The notes beneath the pieces are model-generated. The model was not told the DNA's origin. It saw only the letters and a list, made by a program, of their open reading frames with translations, and did not search any database. The translations under genes and the position numbers were made by a program. A DNA stretch of 64,000 nucleotides from Haemonchus contortus (lineage: Eukaryota > Nematoda > Chromadorea > Rhabditida > Trichostrongylidae): assembly GCA_000469685.2 (NCBI GenBank), contig LS997565.1, forward strand, positions 48,013,836-48,077,835, read 5' to 3'. Positions within the stretch are counted from its first letter, which is position 1. The number at the start of each line of letters is the position of its first letter. Below, piece by piece: positions 36,018-47,181 of the stretch.

Positions 36018-39000
36018 CTACAAAACATTTTTGTAGACAATATTCTTGATTTTAGTTTTCGATGAAAGAACTTTCACTGAGTCAGCATTCCGAGCTCTCG
36101 ATAGCGCAACATATAGTTGCCCATGAGAGAATACATCTTCGGGTAGATATATTCCAACTTTTGTCAGAGTCTGGCCCTGAGCCTTATTGATCGTAGTAGC
36201 AAAGGCCAAGCGAACTGGAAATTGTCGCCTTCGAAGTCGAAAGGGAAGTCCTTGATCTGTGTAGAGATCTATTCGAGGGATGAGAACAAATTCGTTTTTC
36301 CTTATTCCAGTAGCAAATCTGCAACCCAACACGTATTGTCCACATTGATCAACAATAAGTCTTGTTCCGTTGCAAAGGCCTTTGGATACGTCAAGATTAC
36401 GGAGCAGCATAACGATGCATCCTTGCTTCAGCTTGAGCTCGTGCGCAGGCATCCCACTTGGCTGCAACCTGTTCAGATGCTCCACTTGATAACTGAGTAA
36501 GTCATCCGGGTCTGCATTTTCCACTTCGTCAATGCTCTTGTATACTTTGAGTTCCAGATGCACAGGCATTCGCTCCAGCGCGAGATCGTTCATGTGCGCT
36601 ACATGAATATTTTTTGGAGCAAGTATTGCCTTTTCCGCTAGCTCTGCTATGCCGTCTACTTCAATGGTATCACCAAAAACTTCACGGATAAGGTCTCCTT
36701 GGCTATTGAGGGTGGAAGGCAGTTCGATATAACCAAACTCATCTTCTGGATATGTTCCTCCTTCTGTATCAGCATCCTTGCCCATTCGCCACTGTCTGCT
36801 GTAGCCCTCATATTGATTGAAAGATGATAGGTGGTAAAGTTTTGCCACAAATGAGACTTCTTTATGCATGCGTTTTCCAAATCTTCTTGTCGCCCTCTTT
36901 CAACAACTGGGAGGACCTGTCGAAAGTCTCCCCCTACAATCATAATTTTGCCTCCGAAAGGCGAATCGTTTTGCATAATATCCCTCAGCAAAAGATCCAC
37001 CGCCTCCAATGTCCACTTAGGCACCATCGAGATTTCATCCCAAAAAATAACGGAAACATCATGCAGTGCCCTCGCCTCTGTTGACTCTCTTGTCATTGTG
37101 CTTGTCTTGCAGCCATCGTGAATGTTCAACTTGAAGGTGCTGCTTGCAGTTCTACCTCGAGGAAGCAGATTAGCAGCAATACCCGTCCAAGCCACGCATA
37201 TAACGTTTTTTCCTTTTCCAAGAAGGGTATGGTACAGAGCTGTATACAAAAACGTTTTCCCACTTCCACCCGGACCATCAATGAAAAAATGTCTTCCAAC
37301 ATGTCGAGCATCTATTGTTTGCAAAATGGCGTCTGCTGCTGATCTCTGATGAGCATTCAAATTATCAAGCAGTTCCCTCCCGCGGGCTGCATGTTCTGTT
37401 TCCGTTTCATAATCTTCATCGATATAACCTGGCCTTCGAGAGGCAGGAGGAGGGATGAAATTTCTTAAATTCACTCCACTTATCTGTAATCTGTCCGCAA
37501 TGTCATAGTATGCTCGGATTACTGCTTCATCGTCGCTCATGCCACGATGCACGTAATCTTCTGCCATGACTGACTTAAACCGTTCCCATAGCTGCTCTGG
37601 CTCTGTGACATCGCAAAAGCAAATAAGGCTGCTGAAAAGTGATCGCAATTCTGGCGGCATTCGGAACGCTGCTGCTTCTCTAAGGCAACTCTCGTAATGC
37701 GAATCATCGTGCATCAGCCCAAGAGCCTTTGCGGCCTCTTTGAAGCTACTGTAGGTCGACCCGCTTACGGTTCTGAGTTCATCAAATGACTTGGCTCCCC
37801 TTCTGTTAAGAAGAAGAAGTCGAAGGCTGTAACGCTCCACATCTGAAGGGTTTGCCGTGTACATTCTTCCTATCTCACGACCATATTTCTTTCTTGCAGT
37901 CCACTTTTTAGTTTGCTGATTGAACGTGAAATGTTCTGGCAGCTGAACATAGAGTAGTGTTCGAGCGTCCACTTGCCCTTGCGGTGCATTTCCAGCTCCG
38001 TATGCGACCTCATGCTCTGCGTTCAGCTTGAAATAAGCTGTGAGAGTTGTGTCGCGCTCTGAGGCACGGCGGAGAGCTTCTTCCTCTTGACCACCTTGGA
38101 ATACCACGCCTTCCTGTTCTGGCAGATGCACCTGCAATCTGTAAACAGTGTGAGATTTGGACTGCAGATCGAATCCCAACAATCTGTGCACAGATTCTGG
38201 CGCACAGACATATCTAGCATTTATAAAAGCGTCGATTTCGTTAAAAGCCCCTTCTTCTCCGTTTGTTCTTATCATATGCAGTGCCGCTCTATCTGGGCCT
38301 TTATATACGTATTTGTAAATATACTTCACCGCGTGAATCATAGCACAGATCTCGACATTCAAATGTCCGCCATAGCGCAGTGCTAAGTACCTATTATATG
38401 GAACTACAGACCTATTGTCCAGTGTTGTGTTTCCATACTCGACGATCCTGCCATCGTTTGGTCGCCGATAATCGGGGTAGCCGTCCACCTCTATATTCGT
38501 ATACTCTCTGAATTGTTTAGGATACCCTTTTGTACACTGACCATTTACCATGCACGGCGAACTTGGATTAGCTGGACCGCAGGGCCTATGCATCATGCAA
38601 GTCGTTACAATACGATGGAGTCGTGGCTCCGTTTCAGGATCGGGTATTACAGCTTGCACAATGGCGTCCACTTCAGCGGCACTCCCTGGCTTATCATCTC
38701 CGGCCAATGTCAGTAAGATATGACAGTGAGGGAGCCCTCTTTTTTGCCACTCCATCACGCTGATATGAGCAACCACAGTTCCGAATAATTTCCGTTTGAA
38801 GAGATCTGTGTACAGTTCTTGCAATTTAATATGGAATACGCGGGCGACAATGTCGGGGCGATCGGAAGCTGTTTGTCCCAGAAATAACTATTCCACTATC
38901 TCCCTCCATGCCGGGTTGCAAGTGAATGTAATGAATAGATCTGGCTTTCCATATTTGGCAACAATTGCCATGGCATCTTGATAGCTTTGCACCATAGCTC

Positions 39001-40759
39001 GAGGAGATCCAGGGAACGACGAAGGCAGAATAATTCTCCTCATCCCTGGTGGGCCTGCGATGTCTGTATCTCCTGCGACATAGTCAGCCAATCCACGGTA
39101 TGTGTCTGCTCGCAGTTCCCTCTGGTGTGTTCGATCATAGTTCAAACGATTTTGTTCGACTTTCACATAGCTGTCTACCAAAAATTGCTGATACAATTTG
39201 CCGCAGAAGTGTAGAGGGTTGAATCCGGCTCTCACAGCTATCATATTAGAATAGTACTCTTTCTGAGTTATTCTTGTTCTTCGCCGCTCCGATGGGTTTT
39301 TTCTCATGTTTGGATGCCAGCCAAGCTCGCCACGAGGAAACAAAATCGGGTAGGAAAGTGGATCACATCCGGCATCATAGACGCGGATATTCCGCAGGCC
39401 TCCCGATCGTAAGTGCACGGCAAGGTTGTGTTCAACTGGCACGTCCCCTTCTTCTCCAACGTAAACTACAGCTACTTCGTTTGCTGTCGGCTCATTATAA
39501 CGACGTGGATCCAAATTCGAGCCTTGAAAGATCATTTTTACCGGCATCGCTGATCTTCTTTCCCTTGCAGCTCGAGCCTCCTCTTCGAGAGCAACGTCGT
39601 TAAGCATTCTGTATGCTTGTGCAAAAACATTAATCGCATGGAAAAGTGTGCTAAGTGACCGGATCAGTCTGGGGTTGCAACTTATGTTAGCTGGATTCCC
39701 TGCTCTTTCATCTGCCGCCATTGATGTGTCAAGAATGTACACCTGGCCGTATCGCGGCGGCTCACCTTCCTCTGGGAGTGCAGGTCCAATCCTGTGGTAA
39801 AGTTGACCGTGTATGCGAAAACAGTAAGGCCCTCGCCCTGGAATATCCAGCTGAGCTCCAATGGATGCAAATGCAAAGGCACTGTTGTAATTGCGGATAT
39901 GCTCACGGAATTCCTTCGCCTCGGCATCTTGACCTGTTAGTAATTGACGGAGTTCTTCTGGGTAGTGGGTGAAATGTTCTAATGTTATGGTTCCATGATT
40001 ACAACAGTCATTGAAAGTTCTCCTGCCCCCTTTCGACTCGGATCTGAAGTGCCTGGCTCCACAGCTCTCACATACAACATTCATAGGCCCGTCGTAGTGC
40101 TCCTCCGGTTCAATATTAGAGCGGGCTATAAATCTAGTCCCATCTGCCGCTGTTCCAGCTCCTACCTGTCGTCTCCAAGATCTCCTTCGTTCCGCTTCTT
40201 GAGACTGTCGAGCTCTCCGCTGCTCTTCGCTTTCTTGCTCTCTTGAGACTCTTGCTCTTTCAGCAGCTCTTTCCAGACGGGCTCTCCGCTGTTCATCTCC
40301 TTCCTGTTCCATTCGCATTCTAGCTCTCTGAGAGTCTGCAGACAGGCGTGCTCTTCGCTGCTCTTCGCTTTCTTGCTCTCTTTGCACTCTTACCCTTTCA
40401 GCGGCTCTTTCCAAGCGGGTTCTTCGCTGCTCTTCTCCTTCCTGTTCCCTTCGCGTCCTTGCTCTCTGAGATTCTGCAGAAAGGCGTACTCTCCGCTGCT
40501 CATCGCTTTCTTGCTCTCCTTGCATTCTTGCCCTCTCAGCAGCTCTTTCCCGACGGACTCCTTGCTGTTCTTCTCCTTCCTGTTCCCTTAGCATAGTAAC
40601 CCTTATCGCAGCTCTTGCCAAGTGAGCCCTTCGTTGTTCTTCAACTTCTTCACGTCTTCGTATTCCAAATGCTTCGTTTTCGCGCGGAAGACGACGTCGT
40701 TGATCTCGCTCATCTCGTGGCCTTTGCAATCTTGCCCTTCTTGAACAACTACTCTCCAT
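36018..40759 (-). pseudogene. Helitron Rep/helicase (RepHel) gene with one stop and one frameshift
   Basis: Minus-strand gene starting at ATG 40759. Residues ~1-200 are a charged repeat (units such as REQESEEQRRARLS alternating with REQEGEEQRRTRLERAAER), probably coiled coil. A zinc-binding block CESCGARHF ... CCNHG follows. The Helitron-like N-terminal domain runs to NPAWREIVE, where TAG (38888-38890) interrupts. The frame continues with the Rep domain: HUH motif GLPHCHILL and tyrosine motif AVKYIYKYVYKGPD. Then the PIF1-type helicase: Walker A GPGGSGKT, Walker B FWDEISMVPKW, IVGGDFRQVLPVVERG. A frameshift near 36770 separates this from the C-terminal part with GCIVMLLRNLDVSKGLCNGT, NKAQGQTLTKVGIYLPE and LYVALSRARN. 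The protein nicks, unwinds and transfers DNA in rolling-circle transposition. With two lesions it is probably inactive, though otherwise complete. Confidence 0.9.
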
Positions 40760-42900
40760 TTGTTTTCTGATATCTCGTGTTTCTCACCTCTTTTCGCTGC
40801 TATTGCTTTTATTTATCCCGGTCGTCCTCTTAAGACTTCGAAATGACTTCTTACACGTCCACTCGCTATCCTCTGCAAAGAAGGGTCACTTTAGGTAGAA
40901 GAACAAATTAGGTTTCTTTCTAATGGCTTTATCCAGAAACGAAAATTGGGTGTAAGAGGATTGTTAGTCATCTTGGCCTCAATTCCAAGGTTTCTCTTTT
41001 CGTTTTTTGTTCATTTCTTATTTCTCAGCTTTTCTCGATTTTGCAACGACCTTGAAGGTGGTAGGGCAATTTTTTTTCTCCTCCTCTCACCTCAACGAAT
41101 AACAATTGTTAGAGCGTTTTCTCGCACCGAACATTGTGAAATCCCTGCTGATACATTAAAAAATTACGACGGATAGAACACTCGTTTGGCCTCTTAGTAA
41201 TGTCTTATCCAACACTAAATAGGTCCCAGTTTCCCTCATTGTTAGTGGTAAAGCTATAAACGCAACATTGACTAAAATCTCAGTTCAAAAGATCAAACGA
41301 CAGATAATAGCGTTTCATCGAATTTTAGCCACTGCACTTCAATTTGGAACTTGTTCCCGAATTGACGCCTTTTCTAGCATTATGTACTATGCTAATTCTC
41401 GGAACAGTTATTCTAGGCCAGTTCACTTCTATTTTCAAAAATCTAAGAACGACATGCATGAGCCCAGTCTGGCATATACAAATTTTAGCTTCTCTTCTAA
41501 TCACTCCTCGAAAAGAAGGAATTGAGGGACGATTTCCTTCAAAGTTGATTAGTTCCAAAGGTTTGCTCCCTTACGTAACATCAACTCATTTTTATTCCCT
41601 TTTCATACTCGTTTCGCTCTAAATTCTGAATCTAACCCATGTAGGGGCGTCGCTTCGAGCGAAAAGTTGAAACTAAACAAATGCTTTGAAACCTTTCAGT
41701 CGTCTGATACTCTTCAAGAACCCACGCGTTAACTGCAGGTTCCGACTTCGCGTTAAACCACTGTTCCCTTTCCTGTTATGCCTCATCTAATTACCTGATA
41801 CTGTTTATGAAAAAGGGTAGCTGGCCTTTGACGCGACCGATAGTGAAAATTTTTATGGTAAGAGGAAATGCAAAATTATAACGTGAAGTGTACAAATGAT
41901 GCACTCAAGAAAAGTATCGTACCTTGCAAATAAGCTATCGCTGCGAAATGTACAGGTGAAAAAATATATGCCTTGAGATGTGGTGTTGAGCCAAAAACTG
42001 TAGTATTAAAATGTAAATTCGAATAAAATCACTTCAGTATCGAAGCCACAACAAAAATAGACTAAGAAACTGGTCTTAAAATACAATGAGCTTTTATGTG
42101 GTTGGGCTCAAAAATCGTAATACATAAAAATTAAAATGACCTTAGACCTTAATTAATTGGCATTAGGGTATGAGTGCTGAAAAGGGTCGTAGAGGATGAA
42201 AGCAAGTCTACCTTGAAACAGCCAGAGCATTGAGCCCAGAGCGTCAGAATTGAAAAATGTAGCGAGAAGCTGGTTACGATTTTAACTCATGGATTTATCT
42301 TATGGTTATGGTTTGAGGTGTTATGTCGAAGAGAGGTACAGAACAAAAGAAATAGAAAGATAAAGTCCCATTAAAATTGAAGCAACATTCGTTATTAAAC
42401 TAATTTGCACTCATGATTTATCGAAAGTGAGAGTCATCATAGCACAAAGCCTCACAATATCTGGAGAGTCCTATGATTAACTTCAATATCGTTCCGTATA
42501 AACACGTGAAGAAGCGTATCATAGTGCTAAGTGACTGAAAGCCAACACAATCCCACGTCACAATTGCTAAGGTACACTACTGATAGAGTGGTATATTTTA
42601 CTGCAAAAGTCGAAGGGTGGGTAATATCCCAAAAAGAGAGGGTTGTGGTACAGTACACTGCAGCTGGTTCCTCAAGAACAGTGTCAAAGAATGTCCAGTT
42701 GCGCGCACCTGGCGATTTTTTTTGGTTGACTTCTGGAGTGAGTCGAACAACTGGTAGACAAAGAAATTGCCCTTCGAGCATCAAATAGTAGATTGCAAGT
42801 AGTCGCCATTACTGTTCGGATAAATCACAATTATTGGTGCTGACGAAACAAAAACAATAGCCAACCAATTTTTTCGCTAACACTCATTTTTCATGTGTTT
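40760..42900. other. Helitron 5' non-coding region
   Basis: About 2.1 kb upstream of the RepHel ATG, AT-rich, without a supported gene. It should contain the promoter. Short hydrophobic open frames near 40946-41176 and 41344-41622 look like composition effects. Confidence 0.45.
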
Positions 42901-42906
42901 TTCTAG

Positions 42907-43440
42907 CTCTGCACTTTCCAACGCTAGCACACTCGGAAAATAAGTAGAATCGGTGGCGTATTTCAGTGTTTCGTAGTTGTCCGGGTTGCTGTCAGGAAAA
43001 GTGAGACCCAATTTTTATGCATTTTCGGCATCTCTTCACTTTCTAACGCTACCACATTTAGAAAGAGGAGTCGAATCGATGGCGTATACTAATATTTCAT
43101 AGTTGTCCAGGTTGCTGTCAGGAAAAGTGTGGCTGATTAGCAGTCCTTTCACTGACACCCAATTTTTATGCATTTTGGTAACTTCTCTGCTAAATTTGAA
43201 CGCCTCAGGTCCAAGTGACTATTTTTGAGGAAACCCGGCCCCCAGGAGGCGGAGTCTACACCTGTCACCTACCACTGGTTTCCCATCTCCCCGCCTACAT
43301 CTCTGCCAAATTTGAACGACCCAGGTCCAATTTGACTGTTTTTGAGGAAACCCGGCCCCCACTGGGCGGAGTCCACACCTGTCACCTACCATTAGTGTTC
43401 TCATCTTGCCGCCTACATCTCTGCCAAATTTGAGTACTCT
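42907..43440. repeat. Two sets of tandem repeats near the Helitron 5' end
   Basis: Set 1: about 125-bp units beginning near 42907 and 43032, each with a TTTCBAACGCTA-like start and the shared GTTGCTGTCAGGAAAAGTG. Set 2: about 117-bp units beginning at 43185, 43301 and (partial) 43419, each with CTCTGCYAAATTTGA and the shared TTTTTGAGGAAACCCGGCCC and GGCGGAGTC. They lie within 0.8 kb of the Helitron 5' end. Confidence 0.8.
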
Positions 43441-44387
43441 ACGCTCAGGAGCAAAGGAGTTACAGATTTACCGCGAACTACACTATTCTTGCAAGCCCCG
43501 CTCCTATTGGGCGGAGCCTAGCTTAGATCACGTGTACCCAAGGAGTTTGGCTCATTTTCCACTTGTTCTTCCTCAGTCCCCACATGTTCCAACCTGTCTG
43601 AGCTGTTCCACGTGTTTCGACGCCCTAGATAGTGATAAGATAGTTACATTGATAAGGACACACAAACATACAGAAAAACGGACATTTGTGGTTTATATAT
43701 AGTAAGGATATTTGCGCGGATTCAGGGCAAGGAAGCACTGAGAGTGGATGAGTTCCCGGATGGGAGTGCAATACTGTCTATTGAGGTGGGCGCCGGGATG
43801 ATGTCGTAACTCTGCAGAAGGTACCCATCATGGTCAGGTCGGAGAAAAGAAGAGTCAAACGTGATTAAAGAAAGATTAGCATGAGGCTTGCTAGTGAGTG
43901 AAAGGAGCTTGAAAAATTGTTAGTGGTTGGGCAGTATCATGAAATTGTTCGAAGGATCTCCGATTGAAATTAGGCTTGATCTCCTCCAAGCGCTAAAACA
44001 CAATTGAGCATATAATCTATGTCTTTAGGGCTATACATTACTATACAAACGTAGGTCGTTGCAGTCAAAGTTGCCCAGCAGCACTACTGATACCTTACTT
44101 AGCTTTTATTCCGGTTTCCTCAGAATCAACAACATCTGCATGCGCAGCGACCGGTCGTCTTCCCGTGAGCTTGTGTTTTATTTTAATTTTTTTGTACATC
44201 GTTCTCTACTTTATAAGCTTTTTGTTAGACCACATTTTAGGTAAATATTAGACTTCAAAATTTGTTTCTAATACATAGTTTTTGGTGTTAGTTTTTTTGG
44301 TTACTAACTAGTTTTTTTTTCTTTCTCGGCAAGTTGGTAAGGCCCCTGGGTATTGACTCTACTTCTGGTAAATCAAAGATCACAAAG

Positions 44388-45062
44388 ATGCCCCCAAAAG
44401 AACTGCGTCCCAAGAAAAGCTCCGCTTCCTCGCAGCCCCCATCTACCTCGAGTGGGAGGGGTGGTACGCAGCCTGCACCTAGTTCTCCGGCACCTACGTT
44501 CAAAAACATGTCGGCTATGGAGCTTATAAAAAATATAATGGAGCTAAATCAGGATCCGGTGATCGGCAATATGCTTATCGCTCTTTCCGAAAAAATTCCA
44601 ACGGAATTTTCCGAATTTATTGAGAGTGATAAACGCACCCGAAGCATTGTCATCTCCGGCCTTGATGAGATCCAAGGTGCGGCTCCGGCTTCAACCCGTC
44701 AGAAGGATTTGGAAGAGAAGGTTAGTGCTGTGTTAGATGTATTGAACGTCGAATGTCGACCGGCTGAGGTATACCGGATGGGCAGGCCAGACCCTGAGCG
44801 CCCGCGTCTTGTCAAGGTGGTTCTGCCTACCAGGACTCATTGGCGGCGGGCTCTGGCTAACGCACGCTTACTTCGCGGTGCCGGGTTGTCCAACGTCTTC
44901 ATCCGCAGAAGCATGACCGAAGACGAAAGAAAACGCGAGAGTGAGTTACGTCAGCAGGCGCGCGAGCGAAACAAGGGCAAAACTCTTCGCGAGTGGGTTG
45001 TCTACCAGGGGCAACTGAAACATGTATCTGAATTACCGCACAGACGCTCGGGAAACCTCTAG
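44388..45062 (+). CDS. LINE ORF1 protein, copy B
   Basis: Same 224-residue protein as copy A (ATG at 44388): basic Ser/Pro-rich N-terminus, RRM-like centre with RSIVISGLDE and RMGRPDPERPRLVK, basic C-terminus. No lesion seen. It is followed directly by the ORF2 frame, which overlaps the ORF1 stop and has no ATG nearby, so ORF2 would depend on frameshifting or re-initiation. Confidence 0.75.
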   Translation: MPPKELRPKKSSASSQPPSTSSGRGGTQPAPSSPAPTFKNMSAMELIKNIMELNQDPVIGNMLIALSEKIPTEFSEFIESDKRTRSIVISGLDEIQGAAPASTRQKDLEEKVSAVLDVLNVECRPAEVYRMGRPDPERPRLVKVVLPTRTHWRRALANARLLRGAGLSNVFIRRSMTEDERKRESELRQQARERNKGKTLREWVVYQGQLKHVSELPHRRSGNL

Positions 45063-45069
45063 CGGCGCA

Positions 45070-47077
45070 CGGTCAAACTGCCCTAACCTGCTTCCTGCTA
45101 AACGCCCGTAGCCTAACGAATAAGCTTGAACATTTACATGCTTTTATTTGTCAAGAAGAGCCAGACCTTCTAATAGTAACTGAGACGTGGCTTACGGCCA
45201 CCATTCTTGATTCGGAAATAGTTGCTAACTTGCCTTATGTACTTTTTCGCAGTGATCGGAAAGAACGAAGGGGTGGTGCCTAATCAAAGGCAACCTTCTC
45301 ACTTTCCCTATCGAAGTGACTCGCTTAACCAAAGCCGACGTGCTCTGTTTTGAGCTATTCTGCCCTCGTAACGCGTCTCGGATCCGTTTTGCAGCTGTGT
45401 ATCGTCCACCGAATTCCTTGAAGAGTGAAGATGAAGAACTAATTCGACAACTCCGTGACTTTGTCTCGTCCCAGGCCAATAACGTCATTGTAGGAGACTT
45501 TAACCTTTCAATCGACTGGGAGCATCACCACGCACTTAATCCATCGTCAAATGCCTTTCTGGAATTTTTCCAAGAGATGGGCTTTCAGCAGCATGTACAT
45601 GTACCGACACATGGCAATAGCATTCTCGATTTAGTTCTGTCTACGTTTTCCAACATAAGAGATGTTACGGTGTCAGCTCCTCTGGCGAATTCAGACCACA
45701 ACGTTGTTCACTTCAAATTGTTTGAAGAGCTTGGTCGTGCATGTTATCTTCCCTTCCCCAATTTTTCCTCCGTTGACTATGCTGGTCTCGATGAGTACTT
45801 CCGGAATGTTGATTGGCTCCACTTATTTGAGCATTACGTCTCTGCCGACGATGCATATGCCAGGTTCTGTAATGTTGTCTATAGAGGCTTAGCGGGCTTC
45901 GTACCAATAAAGTTCCCGAAATCTTCCATCATAAGGTATCCACCACAGATAAAAAACCTACTATTCCAGAAGGAACGCCTTTTCCAGGAACTGGATTACC
46001 CTTTGAGTTCTCCGCTTTATAAAAAGGTCTGCTCTGACGTTGACTACCATTTGAAAAAGTTTGTTGCCAGCTACGAGCGTCGCTTTGGTAGAACTGCTTC
46101 GTTGCGTCGGCTGCACCTTTACCTTCGAAACAAGCTTAAGCCCAAGCCATCCCTTCCTATATTAAAAGATCAAGCTGGGTCGAATCTCCATAATGACTCT
46201 GCTAAGGCTGAAGCTCTGGGTCGATATTTCGCTAGTGTCTTCTTGGATGCGAGTGCTTGTGATGGTGACGTAGGAAATAGCTTGAAGCATATCTACCGTA
46301 GCCTGCCCGACATATACTTTCACCCTACTGACGTTCGTTTGGTGCTGAAAAATTTGAAGCCTTCAACTAGTGAGCCTTTCGATGGTATACCTCAGATCGT
46401 TTTCAAAAAATGCTGTCACTCACTATGTTATCCACTTTCCTTCTTGTTCAATATATCTTTCCTTCTGGGACAGGTCCCCTGTCTTTGGAAGAAAGCTATT
46501 ATTACTGCCATTCCGAAGCACCCTGGAGCTGCTAGTGTTACTGATTTCAGACCTATCAGCCTTACGCCTACCCCTGCTAAAGTCATGGAGAAAATTATGT
46601 TTGGAAAGTTTCTAGCCTGGTTTCAGAAGTTCCACCTCGTCCCGGCTGAGCAGCACGGCTTTCTACCCGGGGCTTCTGCATGTACTAACTTGCTCGATAC
46701 TCTGTATGATGTTTGCTGGGCTATAAACCGTGGAAAGTCTGTAGACATTATTCATCTCGACCTCTCCAAAGCTTTTGATAAAGTCTGTTATCCTAAGCTC
46801 ATTAACAAACTGGAACACTACGGAATTCGTGGTAAAGCCCTTGACTGGATAAGGTCGTACCTTAATGACAGGAGCATAACGGTTCGGGTTGGTACTAGTT
46901 ACTCTTCTGAATTCATCTGTACCAGTGGGGTTCCTCAAGGTGGAGTACTATCACCGTTGCTGTTCTTGATATACACCATCGAGTTGCCTCAAATACTCAA
47001 AACATGCAGCGATGTCCACGTACAAGTCTACGCTGATGATATTAAACTGTACGCTTCGTATGAATGTTCAAATAGAT
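45070..47077 (+). pseudogene. LINE ORF2 copy B: endonuclease-reverse transcriptase, least damaged but truncated
   Basis: Endonuclease start LTCFLLNARSL, PDLLIVTETWL, then the same one-base loss after ERRGG near 45280 as in copies A and C. From there the frame is open to 47077: YRPPNS, GDFNLSIDW, SDHNVVHF, the linker missing from A and C (45844-45950), then FRPISLTPTPAKVMEKIM, LDLSKAFDKV, GVPQGGVLSP and YADD. The RT thumb and C-terminal domain are missing because of the junction. The open frame runs on through 35 codons of chemoreceptor exon 2 to a stop just past 47181, a chimeric frame without likely function. Confidence 0.85.
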
Positions 47078-47181
47078 GTATCACGGCTGGAAGAGCAATG
47101 TTCACTGATCATATTCTTGGAAATACGTTCATCACCTTCAATCGATATTCTTCCATATGTTTGATGCACAAGTATAACAAG
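47078..47181 (+). pseudogene. Chemoreceptor exon 2 fragment (TM3)
   Basis: Encodes ITAGRAMFTDHILGNTFITF and NRYSSICLMHKYNK, then the donor GTACGC. It corresponds to 21142-21246 of unit 2 with a few substitutions (for example D for A after MFT). No other receptor exon is present in this copy, because the block ends at 52482 ahead of exon 3. Confidence 0.85.

Larger units (their letters stand above)
34454..43708 (-). mobile_element. Complete Helitron, 9255 bp, inserted in unit 3
   Basis: Units 2 and 4 preserve the empty site: TAGTATTA directly followed by TATTTGCGCGG. In unit 3 the two halves are split: TAGTATTA ends at 34453 and TATTTGCGCGG starts at 43709. Read on the minus strand the insert begins TCCTTACTATATATAAACC and ends with a hairpin and CTGG, and it lies between host A and T with no target duplication. 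These are the defining features of a Helitron. It carries a Rep/helicase gene on the same strand (36018-40759), tandem repeats near its 5' end and a second, internal 3' terminus. It entered after the palindrome formed, since only one arm has it. Confidence 0.93.
29849..47077 (-). repeat. Duplication unit 3 (inverted), split by a Helitron
   Basis: Read on the minus strand, unit 3 covers 47077-43709, then 34453-29849 once the Helitron is removed. It matches 22880-29848 of unit 2 base for base with few changes (paired positions sum to 60597 for the inner part). It then continues where unit 2 stops: 30748-29849 matches unit 1 from about 10150 to 11000, SINE included. Hence 29849-30748 is not a true spacer but the far end of unit 3. 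Its other end, at 47077, lies inside the LINE reverse transcriptase. Confidence 0.85.
43709..47077 (-). repeat. Segment B, inverted copy of 22880-26142
   Basis: Outer part of unit 3. Its left edge is the Helitron 5' insertion point. Its right edge (47077) corresponds to 22880 inside the LINE reverse transcriptase, joined bluntly to segment C. With segment C it forms an inverted repeat: 43709-47077 is the reverse complement of most of 48814-52078. Confidence 0.88.
44100..47077 (+). mobile_element. CR1-like LINE, copy B, 3'-truncated by the unit 3/4 junction
   Basis: Inverted copy of the LINE with its 5' host flank (43709-44099), so it was copied together with host DNA and is not an independent insertion. 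It keeps the 35 codons that copies A and C lack, and the canonical PQG of the reverse transcriptase. It stops after YADDIKLYASYECSNR, where the sequence jumps into chemoreceptor exon 2 (unit 4) at 47078. Confidence 0.87.

Noticed and set aside
36018..36036. Hairpin at the RepHel stop as the Helitron 3' end
   Set aside because: No CTRR at proper spacing, and the empty-site comparison puts the end at 34454.
36222..40596. Many plus-strand frames across the Helitron
   Set aside because: Antisense shadows of the RepHel gene.
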